Positions 30,808-43,554 of a stretch of 64,000 nt of DNA are shown in pieces. Every line of letters begins with the position of its first letter. Position 1 is the first letter of the stretch. The position numbers were made by a program, and so were the translations under genes. The DNA comes from Megalonaias nervosa (lineage: Eukaryota > Mollusca > Bivalvia > Unionida > Unionidae), in the NCBI GenBank assembly GCA_016617855.1, contig JAECUM010003656.1, forward strand, positions 62,001 through 126,000. The letters are read 5' to 3'. The notes under the pieces are model-generated. The model was not told the origin of the DNA. It saw only the letters and a program-made list of their open reading frames with translations, and made no database searches.

Positions 30808-31187
30808 GATAGATTTGATGGGGTCCTATATCAGAATATAGATTTGACTGGGTCCTATATCAGAATATAGATTTGACTGGGTCCTTTATCAGAATATAAA
30901 TTTGACTGGGTCCTTTATCAGAGTATAGATTTGACTGGGTCCTTTATCAGAATATAGATTTGACTGGGTCCTTTATCAGAATATAGATTTGACTGGGTCC
31001 TTTATCAGAATATAGATTTGACTGGGTCCTATATCAGAATATAGATTTGACTGGGACCTATATCAAAATAAAGATTGGATGGGGTCTTTTATCAAAATAT
31101 AGATTTGACTGGGTCCTATATCAGAATATAGATTTGACTGTGTCCTGTGTTAGAATATAGATTTGACTGGGTCCTGTGTTAGAATAT
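30808..31187. repeat. 29-bp minisatellite, about 12 units
   Basis: Units are 'tagatttgactgggtcc' plus 'tatatcagaata', alternating 'tatatc' and 'tttatc'. Confidence 0.95.
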
Positions 31188-31189
31188 GC

Positions 31190-31500
31190 AGCAGTTACAA
31201 AGTACATCCTTTAGTAAACTTCAGATTAAAATACTAAGATTTTTTGTCATGAATCTGAGACATCACTCTTGTATGTCTTTAGATCATAAGAGTACTATGT
31301 GATTCCAAGACTGATTCTCTGTTTTGGTGTCACTAGAGGGCATGAGCATTTTGTGATTTCAAGACTGATTCTCTATTGCAGTGTTACTCGAGGGAATGAG
31401 CATTTTATGATTTCAAAACTGATTCTGTTTCAGAAGTCTTTAATCATAAGCAGAATTGGAAAATAAAAACCCAAATGTCAATGCTACATCTGCACCATCT
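31190..31500. other. No gene seen
   Basis: Short diverged duplication 'atttcaagactgattctct' (about 31345-31420), otherwise nothing. Confidence 0.5.
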
Positions 31501-31502
31501 GA

Positions 31503-32173
31503 TGTAGTGATGTGTATTTGATTTTACACCAAACTTTGGCTGCATGTAGTTATTCCAATTCTTTCAAATAGAGTGATGTGTATTTGATTTCACACCAAAC
31601 TTTGGCTGCATGTAGTTATTCCAATTCTTTCAAATAGAGTTATGTGTATTTGATTTCACACCAAACTTTGGCTGCATGTAGTTATTCCAATTCTTTCAAA
31701 TAGAGTGATGTGTATTTGATTTCACACCAAACTTTGGCTGCATGTAGTTATTCCAATTCTTTCAAATAGAGTTATGTGTATTTGATTTCACACCAAACTT
31801 TGGCTGCATGTAGTTATTCCAATTCTTTCAAATAGAGTTATGTGTATTTGATTTCACACCAAACTTTGGCTGCATGTAGTTATTCCAATTCTTTCAAATA
31901 GAGTTATGTGTATTTGATTTCACACCAAACTTTGGCTGCATGTAGTTATTCCAATTCTTTCAAATAGAGTTATGTGTATTTGATTTCACACCAAACTTTG
32001 GCTGCATGTAGTTATTCCAATTCTTTCAAATAGAGTGATGTGTATTTGATTTCACACCAAACTTTGGCTGCATGTAGTTATTCCAATTCTTTCAAATAGA
32101 GTTATGTGTATTTGATTTCACACCAAACTTTGGCTGCATGTAGTTATTCCAATTCTTTCAAATAGAGTGATGT
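31503..32173. repeat. 66-bp minisatellite, 10 units, highly homogeneous
   Basis: Units are 'gagtgatgtgtatttgat', 'ttcacaccaaactttgg', 'ctgcatgtagttattcc' and 'aattctttcaaata'. The main variant is gagTGatg versus gagTTatg. The array stops mid-unit exactly where LINE sequence begins. Confidence 0.98.
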
Positions 32174-32600
32174 GTAACCGTCTTAACTACACAACAACTT
32201 TCAATTTCGACCACACATCGTTTGAACTAGTCCAAACTACACTCGCACTGGAACAAAGGTCAGTTCACTTTTTCTGCCTCTACCGCCCTCCTCCTAGTAG
32301 AAAAAACAAGCTGACAGAATCTCTCTTTTTGGAGCAGTTCCGAATCTCCTGGAGTATGGAAATTCGATAGGTGGCAACCTAATTATTCTTGGAGATTTTA
32401 ACTTTCACTTTGACTGTCCTGGAAACCCATGCACATCGAAACTCCTAGATTCCATTCACGTTTTCAACCTCAAACAGTCAGTTAGCCAACCCACCCATAA
32501 ACATGGTCACATATTAGACTGGATTCTTGACAGACCTGATGATAATATTCTTCAGTCCTCCCTGGTGTCCCACGAACTTTCATCAGATCACCTCTGCATT
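32174..32600 (+). pseudogene. LINE endonuclease C-terminal part
   Basis: Frame 1 (to about 32345) has VHFFCLYRPPPS. A frameshift near 32345 leads to GGNLIILGDFNFHFD, HGHILDWIL and SSDHL, which are the GDFN, H..G..LD and SDH motifs of LINE AP-type endonucleases. The N-terminal half is missing. Confidence 0.9.
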
Positions 32601-34456
32601 ATATGCCATCTTGACGTATCAGTCCCTAACCCTCCACCTTTATTCGCTACTAAGAGAAACCTCCGTATGATAAACAGAACCAAACTAATGCATGACATCC
32701 AAGCAAACCTAACAACTAGCTTACCTACTACAGCAGAACAACTTGATAACTGCCTGCGTTCATTGCTCGACAAACATGCCCCAGCAACCAAGTGCAGAGT
32801 AGCAATTCAGAAGTGTTCTCCGTGGTATAGCAGTGTTAGGAACCAGCTTCGCACTGCTAAAAGAGACCGCCGTAAAGCTGAGAGGCTTTGGCTTTCCACC
32901 AGACTCACTATTCATAAGCAGATCTATGATGCCGCTAAGAAGAATGTCACAAACATAGTCCATGCAGCGAAATCAACCCACTACAGTACTAAAATCATGG
33001 AAAGTTCCAGCTGCAAAGAATTATTTGAGATTACTAACAAGCTGATGTCAAGGAACAAATGTACACCACTTCCAGCTACCTTCTCTCTAGTCGACCTTCC
33101 GGACCTGTTTGCAAATTTCTTCCGTGACAAGGTACAAACCATCAGAGATAAACTTGACAACACAATTTCAGTTGACTCGTCGTCACCATACAGTTGCGAT
33201 ACAGAATTTCAGCGGCAACCGTTAGCAGCATTTGAACCTGTCTCTATGGATTTAGTACGTACAATCATGATGAAGAGTGCACCAAAGTCATGTGAACTGG
33301 ATCCGATTCCGACATCACTGCTGCTAGAGTGCTTGGATCCAATACTGCCTTCACTAACTGATGTTATTAATACCTCTCTCTCATCTGGGGAATTCCCATC
33401 ATTTTACAAAACTGCCATTGTAAAGCCTCTGCTGAAGAAACCAACACTCGACCATAATGATTTAATGAACTACCGCCCAGTTTCTAATCTGCCATTCATG
33501 TCAAAAATCTTAGAAAAAGTTGTTCTATCCCAACTTGTATCTCATCTGAATTCAAACAGTCTTTTTAGCAATGTACAGTCTGCATATCGCCCTTGCCACA
33601 GTACTGAAACTACTCTTCTGAAAGTAGTCAATGACCTTCTCTCTGCTTTGGATGGTGGAAAGATTACAGTCCTCACTCTCCTTGACTTGTCTGCAGCATT
33701 TGACACTATAGACCATGATATATTACTTCACCGTCTCCAGCATGTATTTGGCATTCATGATACGGCCTTACTATGGTTCAAGTCCTACTTGGTCAACAGG
33801 ACACAAATTGTGTCCGCAAATGGAAAACACTCAGCCCAGTTGATCTATGCTGTGGTGTTCCACAGGGGTCTGTTCTTGGACCTGTTCTCTTCATTCTATA
33901 CACTCAGCCACTCTCAAGTGTCATAGATCATCATCCAGTGTCTCACCAATTGTATGCTGATGACACCCAAATATACAAATCTAGCCATCCAACTGAAGTT
34001 GAAGCTACCATCCAAGGCGTAGAGAGGTGCATTTCCGATGTGAAATCATGGATGACATGTAACAAGCTGCAGATGAATGATGATAAAACTGAAGCCATCC
34101 TGATTACAACACAAAGACTTTCTCATTCACATCCTTTACCTCAGACAATAAATATCAGCAACACCAACATTAAATTCACACAGTCAGTACAAAACCTCGG
34201 TGTCACACTTGACAGTACTCTCTCATTGCATCAACATGTCATGAACATATGCAAGGCTGCATATCTTGAACTGAGACGAATCAGCTCCATTCGCAAGTAT
34301 CTTTCAGTTGATGCCACTAAAACACTTGTGTGTTCCTTAGTACTTTCAAGACTGGATTATTGTAACTCAATTCTGTCTGGTTCGTCTCAATATCTACTTC
34401 AGAAACTTCAAAAAGTTCAAAATACAGCTGCTTGGATCATCCTTAGAGTACCATGA
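32600..34456 (+). pseudogene. LINE reverse transcriptase, broken
   Basis: One frame runs to about 33830 and includes APKSCELDPIPTSLL, NYRPVSNLPFMSKILE and LLDLSAAFDTIDHDIL (RT blocks 1-4 with the first catalytic Asp). A frameshift near 33830 moves to a second frame with GVPQGSVLGPVLF and the catalytic YADDT. A TGA at 34454 (plausibly from CGA) interrupts the thumb region. RNA-templated DNA synthesis at the target site was its role; it cannot make an intact protein now. Confidence 0.95.
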
Positions 34457-34811
34457 TCAGAGCACGCCTCACCCCTGCTCTGTACCCTACACTGGCTATC
34501 CATACGATCCAGAATTAAACACAAAATTTGTTCTCTGTGCTACGTTTCACTCTCAGGCTTCAGTCCAACATACCTATCAGACCTAACCCATGTGTACACA
34601 CCTGCAAGATGCTTACGCTCCTCTTCTGACACTCGTATTCTCATTATTCCCACTATGAAAATGAAATCATATGGACAACGCTCTTTTGCATACCAGGGCC
34701 CAGCAACGTGGAACGGAACGAATTGCCCACTGCACTTAGACACAAAGACACAGTGATCTCATTCAAGAGCGCTCTTAAAACTCACCTATTTCAACTGCAA
34801 GAACAGACTTA
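34457..34811 (+). pseudogene. LINE ORF2 C-terminal domain
   Basis: After the TGA the frame stays open: LLCTLHWLSIRSRIKHK, SPTYLSDLTHVYTPARCLR, SYGQRSFAYQGPATWN. A frameshift near 34748 leads to ISFKSALKTHLF and the final stop at 34809-34811. These are conserved C-terminal blocks of CR1/L2 ORF2. Confidence 0.9.
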
Positions 34812-35009
34812 AAAACCTAACAATGTATCCTTGCCTTAAATATTTACAGCATATTTCTGTTTCTACTTTCGTGGTGTTTGTTTTTATTTTTGTAATCATA
34901 TCATTATATATGTTATTTTTTAAGTGTTGTCAAATGTTGTAAAGCGCTTAGAGCTTCTAAAGATTAGGCGCTATACAAAGTCCTCATTATTATTATTATT
35001 ATTATTATT

Positions 35010-35312
35010 GTGTCCCATGGACAGTCATTGTGTGCTAAGGGTAGTCATTGTGTCCCAAGGACAGTAATTATATGATAAGGACGGTCATTGTTTTCCAAGG
35101 TCAATCAGTATGTGCCAAGAACAGTCACTGTGCCCTAAGGAAAGCCATTGTGTGCCAAGGACAGTCATTGTGTTCCAGTGACAGTCATTCTGTGCCAAGG
35201 ACAGTCATTATGTGCTAAGGACAGTTATTGTGTGCTAAGGACACATTGTATCCCAGGGACATTCATTGTGTGTTAAGGACAGACATTATGTGTCAAGGAC
35301 AGCTGTTGAGTG
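35010..35312. repeat. 20-bp minisatellite, about 15 units
   Basis: Units are 'aaggacagtcattgtgtgcc' with variants. The array begins directly after the LINE (ATT)n tail and is unrelated to the 66-bp array on the LINE's 5' side. Confidence 0.93.
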
Positions 35313-35319
35313 CTAAGAG

Positions 35320-36000
35320 ACAGCTCTAGGTACCATTTTTTGCCATGGTTGGATATTAATTATTTTCTACTATTGTCTAATTTTTGTTTCCCTTTCATTA
35401 TTTATATTATCTTATTATCTTTTTTATGCAGTGTTGAGTTCTCCAGTATTATTTTCATACTTAATTATTTGCCTGTATAGACTACTGATAGTTCCTCTTG
35501 CAAAACGTGTCATTAGCATTTCATCCAGGTTTTGGTCTTTTGTATGCTAACAACAAACAGTGATTTGAAAATGTGCTGTTACCATTTGCAACCCACCATA
35601 AATCATTATTTTACAACCACCATAAATCATTATTTTGCAACCCACCATAAGTCATTATTATTAGCCTAATTATGCCAACTTGAAGAAAATAGAGTTGATT
35701 TAGTGAAAATATCCCATCTGCCACCCACCTGCCTTTCCTCCTGTATTGAAATACAATAAAACCTGTATATGAACAAGCTATTATGAACAAATAGTCCTTA
35801 TATAGTATTATTTATTTGTGTATAAATATCTACACAGGTATTAACTTCTGTATTGAAGGGGCCAGTTGTCCTTGAGCTTTTTATGCAGGTGATTGTTAGG
35901 TTCAGTTGATATACAAGTTTGACAGGATTCTGAAAGCTTCAAAAGAAAATGGAAGTCATTGGCTTGCTCTTAATTTTACATGTAGTTTGAAATGTATTGG
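35320..36000. other. No gene seen
   Basis: AT-rich sequence; three short units 'accataaatcattatttt' at about 35590-35660. Confidence 0.5.
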
Positions 36001-36039
36001 ATCATTATTTGCCGATTTTTAAAACTCTGTCCAAATATA

Positions 36040-37340
36040 TTTTTGCATGTTTTTCACAGATAACTTTTGTATGCCCCCACTGCTTGCAGCATTGTCTTTT
36101 TGATTTTGTCGCGTCCATCTACTGACTAAAGAGCTTGTTCGCACAGTGGCATAAGAATCTTGAGACATATAATGCTGAAATTTGGCAGGCATATATGTAA
36201 GCATATATATATGATCTGATTAGACTTGTAGACTAATACAACAAGTTTTTGGTCCCCCCTGCTTGCAGCTGGTATCGTGATTTATTCTTTTTCATCCCAC
36301 TGTCGATTTGTCCAGGTAAGCATGTTAGCACAATGACACAAAAAAATCAATGTGATCAAATGAAATTCAACAAGCATATTTGCATGCGTATGCCAATGAC
36401 TTTACTAGATTTTTAGCTCATTTGATATATTTTAAAAGTTTACACATATCTTAAAACTCTATTTACTTAGTTTCTTTTTTTATACAAACCTTAATTAGCA
36501 AAGGTTAAGCAAAAACCATGTAAGGTACAAAAATTAAATTTGGTAGGCTTGTTTGTTTGTAGATGTGAATGACATGTTTTAGATTTTGAGGCTGTTAAAG
36601 CTTTTTTTTTCTCAGGTTTTGGCTCTACTGGTCATGCGATGGTCTTTTGTCTGTCATCTGTCTACTTCTCCTGAACTACTTGGAAGATTGCCATGAAACT
36701 GTACACATGCATTTATCCTATGGTCTAGTTGGTCCTAAATGAAAATGGTGCTGCTTAGACATATATGGAATGGCCACCATTATAGCCATCTTGAAAATCT
36801 TGTTTTCACTAATCCTCCAAAAATGGATGGTCTTATCAAAATGGAGTTTTCACTGAAAGACTTCTTATGATGTCTGGTTCATTGTAAATGAAAATGGTGC
36901 CAATCTGAAATCCAATATGGCCACCACAGTGGCCTTCTTGAAAAACTTATTACTACTCCTCCTACATTGATGGTCATATCAGCCTGGGGTTTCACTAAAA
37001 GACTTCTTATGATGTCTGTTTGGTCCCATATGTAATTGTTGCTGATTTAAGCTCCAGTATGGCCATCATCTTGAAAATATTGTCATAACTACTCTTCGTA
37101 CATGTATGGTCATAGTAACATAGGTTTTTCACTAAAAGACTTCTTACAATGTATAGTGGTCCCAAATGAAAATGGTACTGATCTGATGTCCAAATGGCCA
37201 CCACAGAAGCCATCTTGAAATTCTTGTTATTATGACATGGGATTTTCACCAAAACATTTCTAAGGATGTTACTTTGTTCTGAATGAAAATTGTGCCAAGC
37301 TGACATCCACTATGTGTGCCACAGCAGTTAATTTGAAATT
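36040..37340. repeat. Block of about 160-bp periodic dispersed repeat, copy 1
   Basis: From about 36600 the phrases 'ggtcctaaatgaaaatgg', 'ccaatatggccacca', 'gccatcttgaaaatcttg', 'tggatggtcatat' and 'cactaaaagacttcttatg' recur about every 150-170 bp, four to five times. 36040-36600 holds a related but different unit ('cccccactgcttgcag', 'gaaattTGgcaggc' phrases). Open frames here (37007-37306 minus) are repeat shadows. A second block lies at 54.78-56.71 kb. Confidence 0.8.
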
Positions 37341-38350
37341 TTGTTATCACTGAAGAATATCAGAGATGAACACTTGACATTTGAAAAGAAGAAATAGTTT
37401 TATCTCCAATTCCTGGATATTCTTTTTATGCAGTAGTGCGTCAGTCCCCTCGAGGGACTCGTGTTTATATGTTGTTGAACATTTGATACATAAATGTGTT
37501 TTATGAAACCCTGTTTGCATGGGTAGCAAAAAACACCTGAGGCAGCTGAATCACATTTGTTAGGCATGTCTCTTTGTATCTCTGGATAAAATAATTAGAT
37601 TTCTTACCAAGAAAGCAATTTTTCAAATGTTTCAAATATTTTGTAATTTTTGAGGATTGTAGTTGTGGCACAGTCTTCTCATCAATCCACTTCATTCCAC
37701 ATCAGCCCTTGGCAGAGCTGTTTGATTGGCTGTGACTGAAAGAAACGCATCCAGTGAGATTGCTTATACAATTTACCTTGGAAGATAGTTGGGAATATTC
37801 TTAGCAGTTTCAGTAGACAATGACACACTTTTCATACATTTGTCTTTTGAGTCCATGTAGGTGGACATCATTGAAGTCACCATGTTGAAAACCTAACAGG
37901 TCAAATAATGAGCTCCTGATTGGTCAGTTGAGTTTGCTTGCAGTAACTCTTGATTCACAAGAAGACTCTTAATCAAAACAGTTTTTGGCAAGCTACTTAT
38001 GCTAATTGGTGATGTGGAACTTAGTGGATTGGTGACTCTTGACTAGCCAAGTTATGGGGGATTTGTATTTTACAAACACAAATCTAGTTCAATTTTTTAA
38101 AAACATTTTTAAAAATTTTACCCCAACTTTGTTAGACTATTGAGCAAAAGCCACTTGATGTAAACAATTGAAATTTGGTAGAAATGTTTGGATGCATGTG
38201 TACATGCAGATTACCTGATTAGTTTTTAATGCCATTATAGCAATTTTTTCAAATGTAAAAAAAAAAGGTTTTTAAACTTTTGGGATTAAGACTGTTTGGT
38301 CTGCATTGAGGGTATGTGTGTTTTACAAACACAAATTGAGTTATTTCTAA
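37340..38350. repeat. Diverged dispersed repeat downstream of the 160-bp block
   Basis: 'ttcctggatattctttttatgcagtagtgcg..cagtcccctcgagggactcgtgttta' at 37409-37467 matches a diverged segment at 57588-57650, after the second 160-bp block. The two blocks therefore share flanks and are copies of one large element. Confidence 0.6.
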
Positions 38351-40900
38351 TCTGATAGAAAAGTGCCAATTACAAGGTTTGTTCAGAATGACCCACCCAC
38401 CACACAACTACTTCTGGACTTGTGGGGGATACTGTATAGTCTGGGTGCCTCCTGCATGCTATAAGAGGCATCTGACGGATACAACCTGTTTGCTGGGTTG
38501 GTTCCCATGTCAGTTAGAAGTGTTTCAATATCAAAACATCTATGAATTACAATATTTACATTGGTGATAGTGCATCATGCATGATGCAGACTCAATCTAT
38601 TGATACAGAACAATGAAACAAATGAAACAAAAATTAAGTGATATAATCTGTCTATAGGTAAATATTTTTTTATCATCTGTCTGCCCCTTGGAATGAAATA
38701 ACAGCTAGTCAGCTTACAAAATGTATACAGTCTTCCTTGTGCCTTACATATCTACCTAATTACCACACAATTTAACATTCAAAGAGATGGCAGCCATTAA
38801 TCCTTGAAAGCAAAGTCAAATCAAATAAAAATTAAAATTAAAATAATGCCCTATAGACATTTTGGTTTGTCATGGTAAATATTTGTTCCACTGGAGTGTT
38901 GTTGTCATTATGTATGCTTACCGGATCCTACAGGCTATTAACCTACCTTCTCATATTTTGCTTTGTATATTGAACAATGAAAAGAAAGAAAAGGAAAGCA
39001 CCTGGTTTTGTTTGTTCTGTGAATTTATCATATCTTACTGGTTGAATCGATCTGTGCAATGAGACAGGGGATGTTTATTTCCAAACAAGACTCATTTGTT
39101 ATATTTTTCAGTTTATTTATACTGTATATGTGATACTATCATAACATACGGTATATTGTATTGAAGATGGTTATCATAATTTTCTGGTCCCGACAACAAC
39201 ACCCACCCCAACATGAAATCAGATAAATCTCAGTGCCCTTGGTGGGCTTTGAGCAGGTGGGGTGCACTGGTGAAATAAAATTCTTCCATTATGGGAAAAC
39301 ACAACAAACAGAACAGTCAACAGGTGGGAGATCTGTTCTTTACAGGATCAGGAACAATTTGTCCAGTGATTCAGATAAAGAAACGGCTCCAAATGAAGAC
39401 AGTTATCTATGCTTTCTCATCACATAATTGATTGATGAGAGCCAAAAAGCTCTTACCTTTTGTCATAGCACTTCACTTTTGTTGTAGGGTCTGTAAAATA
39501 TTCCTTGTTAATTACAGCTTTAAAGTTCACTCTGATGATCCATTTCAATCATTGTGATTTCTGGAGTCGTCCCTCAAAGTGTCTCTTCATAATTCTCTGA
39601 ACTCATATATATATAAAGATTGTTGCCATCACATTAATGCCTAACATTTCCCTCCAAGTTATTGTATAAATATTGATTTTCATCAAGACAAGAGGAATGG
39701 ATATATATGGTAGTGTTAATTTAAAGGACGTTATGCAGTCACATATGGTAATTTTAGAAACAAATTCAATATAGTTCAGTATCTGATGCTGATTAACAGG
39801 CTGACCCATAGGACTTGGGTCTGTGTTTGTCATCACTGAAAAGGCAAACATTTACACTTTTGATGAATCCTGACATTGTCTCTATTCTGTAGTGTTTATA
39901 AACTATCACCCTGGTATGAAATTTTCTGTTTTGTGTAAGGGGGCAATCATCTTGAGCCCTATATTGCATGAACATTAAAGAATTTTCAAGCTATACTGGT
40001 TATTTCACTGTGTGCTAGAAAGAACCCTGTAGCCAGAAGTTGTGCAATTTAGGGAATTGGGTGGCTGCTGATGTTTGAAAATCTCAGGTTTAAGAACATC
40101 TCATAGGTGAAACAATGCAACATTTGGTAAAATGCAAATTTATTTCCAACAAACGCTTAGATAATGATGTTCAACTGTACCACTTCACCTGCATTGATTT
40201 AAGCCAGATTCTTAAACATCCAAGCAGATCCTTTCATTTTGCCCCAGATGTGGTCAGGATGGCTATGATAAATCATCATACAAGGAGAAAATCTTGTGTG
40301 TAAGTTGCTAAGGCAACCACTTTTCTTACTCCCAAGACTGCTCTAAGTGGAAGAATGAGAAGGAAACAGTGCAAAACATGAGAAACACAAAAGCATTCTT
40401 GAAGATAGAAGGTTTGTGGAAGTCACAACTTCACTTAGCACTGCCAGAAAATATATGTGAATATTGCTAGAGTGACAAGAAATATTCCACAAGATGTTTG
40501 TATTGATGATAGCTCCCAAACTTGTGTGAGCTGCCACTCAAACCAAGAGTGAAGCAGAAAGCATAAGTAATCAGTGTAACAAATTAGAAGTCCATCACTA
40601 CTAAGAAATAACCAGTTATATCCAACCCAAAAAAGAGCATCACATCAATGGCCCAGTGATATTGCATGCTCAAAACTGACCAAATGCATAATTACGAAAT
40701 CTACTTGACATCCAAAAGGATCCGATGCACATGTCAAGCTTGTTTAGAAGTTTAGAAGTCTAGAATGCATGGAGACTGGAGAACCTCCTGATGATGTGCC
40801 TGGGAAACCTCCCACAAGTCATGTATTTCCAGCACTATTACAGATATGACTGGCACCTTAATGCAATGGAATTGATGAGGCGTAAAGGTAAATATTGCTG
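38350..40900. other. No gene recognised
   Basis: Several open frames of 60-80 codons on both strands lack domains, codon bias or paired splice sites. The segment is not visibly tandem-repetitive and may include old transposon fragments. Confidence 0.4.
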
Positions 40901-41029
40901 TAATAAGTCTTCTACCTAAAGAACACGACCCAAAAGATGTCTGCCTTCTGATACATTTTTGAAAGAACCAGTGGAGTTAATCTAAAATATATCACAACTT
41001 GCGGCAACTTTTCAAGAAATACTGCACTC

Positions 41030-41345
41030 CTCTCATTCAAACGAATCTCCATACAAAATTGCAGGATGTAGCTGTTTGTGTGTCCATGCACAAAACTCTT
41101 AACACTTTTCTTAGTACATCTTCCTTCAAGCACTCTAATCAATCTTAACCATTTTATGAAACAGTTACCAGCCCCTTTTGTTCTACTTGGCAATTTTAAT
41201 GACTATGATGAACTCAGGACCTGCAAAGATATCACAGAGAGGGGAAAGAAAATGACTTTGTTTCAAACCAGTCTTTGACTGTTTAATGACAACTCCTATA
41301 CAATGACTCACCCCTAACCCTGACTGCCTGCAATCCATCTCATTT
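41030..41345 (+). pseudogene. Jockey-type LINE endonuclease fragment
   Basis: The frame at 41078-41278 and its neighbours give LQDVAVCVSMHKTL, PAPFVLLGNFNDYDELRTCKD and, after a stop, LFNDNSYTMTHP. These match the QLPAPFLLLGDFN / CKDxNxRG / LLNDxSxTYLHP series of jockey-type endonucleases. The catalytic Asp of GDFN is Asn here. Confidence 0.85.
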
Positions 41346-41361
41346 ACCTCCTTCATTTGGG

Positions 41362-41556
41362 ATGGTATATACAGACCCAGATCTGCCATCGCATAATGTG
41401 CCATCAGATCTGGGTCTGTGCAGTTTGTTAGCAGTAATCAGTATAACAAACAACATATACCCTGATCTGTATGTGCATTATGCTATGGCAAATCAGGATC
41501 TTTATTGTTTGCAGTTTGACTTGACTCTTAAGCAAGTATATATTAATCAGAAAGAC
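41362..41556. repeat. MITE-like element M1, copy inside the jockey-type LINE
   Basis: Left end 'atggtatatacagaccc', palindromic core 'cagacccagatctgcc...cagatctgggtctg', right end 'gtttgacttgactctta...gtatatatt'. It separates LINE endonuclease from LINE RT sequence, so it inserted after the LINE. Confidence 0.75.
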
Positions 41557-41878
41557 CAAGAGGAAAGCAAAGAAATTTTATATCTGTAGGTTAAATTATA
41601 AATGGGTATGGAATATGGTACAAAACATCATTACTAATTCTAAAAACAGCTTATCAAAATGAAGAGAAATCTGATAGATTGACTATTACTCTGCCAGAAA
41701 TTTCAAAAAAATTGGCCAAAAGATTTTCTAAAACTTCTTTGCCAGAAAACTAGTCCAAAAACATTCACCATGTCAAAAACCTGAAAGAACAGGTTCCATT
41801 ATTTCTTATATCTGCTAATGCTAAAGATTGCAATAAACCTTTCACTCTCATGCAGCTGCAAGACTCTCTTGATTGAAC

Positions 41879-42525
41879 CCACAACAGATCAGCAGGACCA
41901 GATGATGTCATAACAGAAGGACTAGATGATATCATAACAGAACAGCAGGATCAAATGATGTCATAACAGAGCAGCAGGACCAGATGATAGAACAGCAGGC
42001 TCAAATGATGTCATAACAGAGCAGCAGGACCAGATGATAGAACAGCGGGACCAAATAATGTCATAACAGAGCAGCAGGACTAAGTGATGTCATAACAGAG
42101 CAGCAGGACCAAATGATGTCATAACAGAGCAGCAGGACCAGATGATATAACAGAACAGCAGGACCAGATGATACAACAGAACAGCAGGACCAAATAATGT
42201 CATAACAGAGCAGCAGGACCACATGATGTCATAACAGAACGGCAGGACCACATGATATAACAGAACAGCAGGACCAAATAATGTCATAACAGAGCAGCAG
42301 GACCAAATGATCTCATAACAGAGCACCAGGACCAGATGATGTCATAACAGAACAGCAGGACCACATGATATAACAGAACAGCAGGACCAAATAATGTCAT
42401 AACAGAGCAGCAAGACTTAGTGATGACATAACAGAGCAGCAGGACCAAATGATGTCATAACAGAGCAGCGGAACCAGATAATGTCATAACAGAACAGAAG
42501 GACCAGATGATGTCACCTTCTGACA
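41879..42525 (+). repeat. 29-bp minisatellite grown from the LINE RT motif NRSAGPDDVIT
   Basis: The first unit, 'agatcagcaggaccag' plus 'atgatgtcataacagaa', reads NRSAGPDDVITE in the RT frame and sits where the family has N-K-S-A-P-G-P-D-G-I. About 22 units follow, some shortened to 26 bp, before RT sequence resumes at about 42540. Confidence 0.92.
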
Positions 42526-42539
42526 CTTATCCGATACAG

Positions 42540-42935
42540 ATCTCAAGAAACTAATAAATATTTTCTCTAAAATATGGGAAACTTGCAACTTTTGCTGTCA
42601 TGGCCAGAAGCAACAGTGACGCCAGTATATAGAAGGAACCATACTGATACTTATGATTATTGTCCCATAGCAATAATAAGCTGTATTTCAAAAACCATGA
42701 AACATGTGATAAATGATAGACACCAGATATCTTGAATTCATCAAACTACTATCAGACGTTAGTGTGGATTTGTACATCAGGAAAGCACAATTGACTCTCT
42801 GGTCAGAATTAAAACATTTGTTAGATAAGCTTTAAAAAGAAAGAACATATATTTGCCATCTTTTCGCGTTTCAAGAAAATTCTTATGACACCGCATAGAA
42901 GAATGATGTAATGATTGACCATTCAACCTAGTTTT
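42540..42935 (+). pseudogene. Jockey-type LINE RT fragment
   Basis: Three nearby frames give WPEATVTPVYRR-like, NHTDTYDYCPIAIISC, ISKTMKHVINDRHQI, then ESTIDSLVRIKTFV and HIFAIFSRFQENSYDTA. They correspond to the P-x-x-K-x-x-K-D, YRPIALTSC, KxMExMxNxRL and FFDLEKAYDTT blocks of jockey-clade RTs. Confidence 0.88.
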
Positions 42936-43260
42936 TCTTTTTTAGCTTAAGAAAGGTTTTGATACCACAATGAAGAATGGTGTAGTGAGTGACCATTCAT
43001 CCTTGGAAGCTTAAGACACCACATGGAAGAACGGTGTAATGAGTGACCATTCATCCTAGGAAGCTTAAAAGACCACATGGAAGAATGGTGTAATGAATGA
43101 CCAGTCAGCCTTATTTTTTTTAAAACTTGGAACAAGTTTTTGACACCACAATGAAGAATGGCATAATGAGTAACCATTCATCTTAGGAATTTTAGGACAC
43201 CACATGGAACAATGGTGTAATGAGTAACCATTCCACCTAGTTTTGTTTTACTTGAAGAAA
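42925..43260 (+). repeat. About 68-bp minisatellite grown from LINE RT motif A
   Basis: Units contain 'gacaccacatggaagaa', 'tggtgtaatgagtgacc' and 'attcatcctaggaagctt'. The first part reads YDTTWKNGVMSDHS in the RT frame and follows FQENSYDTA directly, so the seed is the D-x-x-K-A-Y-D-T-T-W region. About five units, some with extra AT-rich filler. Confidence 0.88.
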
Positions 43261-43295
43261 GCTTGTGACATCACATGCTAGTATAATAAATAAAC

Positions 43296-43517
43296 TACTG
43301 TATATACTCGCTTTTAAGTTGAGTCAAACTGCAAACAATAAAATTCCAGATCTGCCTTGGCATAATTAACCTGTATAGATCAGGGTCTATGTTGTTGTTC
43401 TAATGATTATTCCTAACAAACGGACACAGACCCAGATCTGCCAGCACATTATGCAATTGCAGATCTGGGTCTGAACAGTTTGCAGTTGAACTCAATCTTA
43501 TACATTAGTATAGATGA
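43296..43517. repeat. MITE-like element M1, near complete copy
   Basis: Left end 'gtatatactcgctttta' plus 'gttgagtcaaactgcaaac'; right end 'gcagttgaactcaatctta'. Between them are the palindromes 'cagacccagatctgcc' and 'gcagatctgggtctg'. Confidence 0.8.
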
Positions 43518-43554
43518 TATTCAAACTAGGTCTATGGGGCTGCCTGCCCATTTT

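Larger units (their letters stand above)
32174..35009 (+). mobile_element. CR1/L2-type LINE, 5' truncated, inactive
   Basis: It encodes the end of an AP endonuclease and a complete reverse transcriptase, split by about three frameshifts and one stop. It ends in a 3' UTR with 'gtaaagcgcttagagctt' and 'ggcgctatacaaag', then an (ATT)n tail at 34985-35009. That conserved hairpin-like 3' end with a short-unit tail is typical of CR1/L2 elements. GC content is clearly above the flanks. It interrupts the region downstream of M12B exon 11. Confidence 0.95.

Noticed and set aside
31503..32173. Regular 66-bp repeats as a CRISPR array
   Set aside because: Units are contiguous with no unique spacers, lie in intron-rich eukaryotic DNA, and no cas-like gene is present.
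32565..33926. 453-codon open frame as a host gene
   Set aside because: Its content is LINE endonuclease end plus reverse transcriptase, it breaks by frameshift before the YADD motif, and the element has a LINE-type 3' end and tail.
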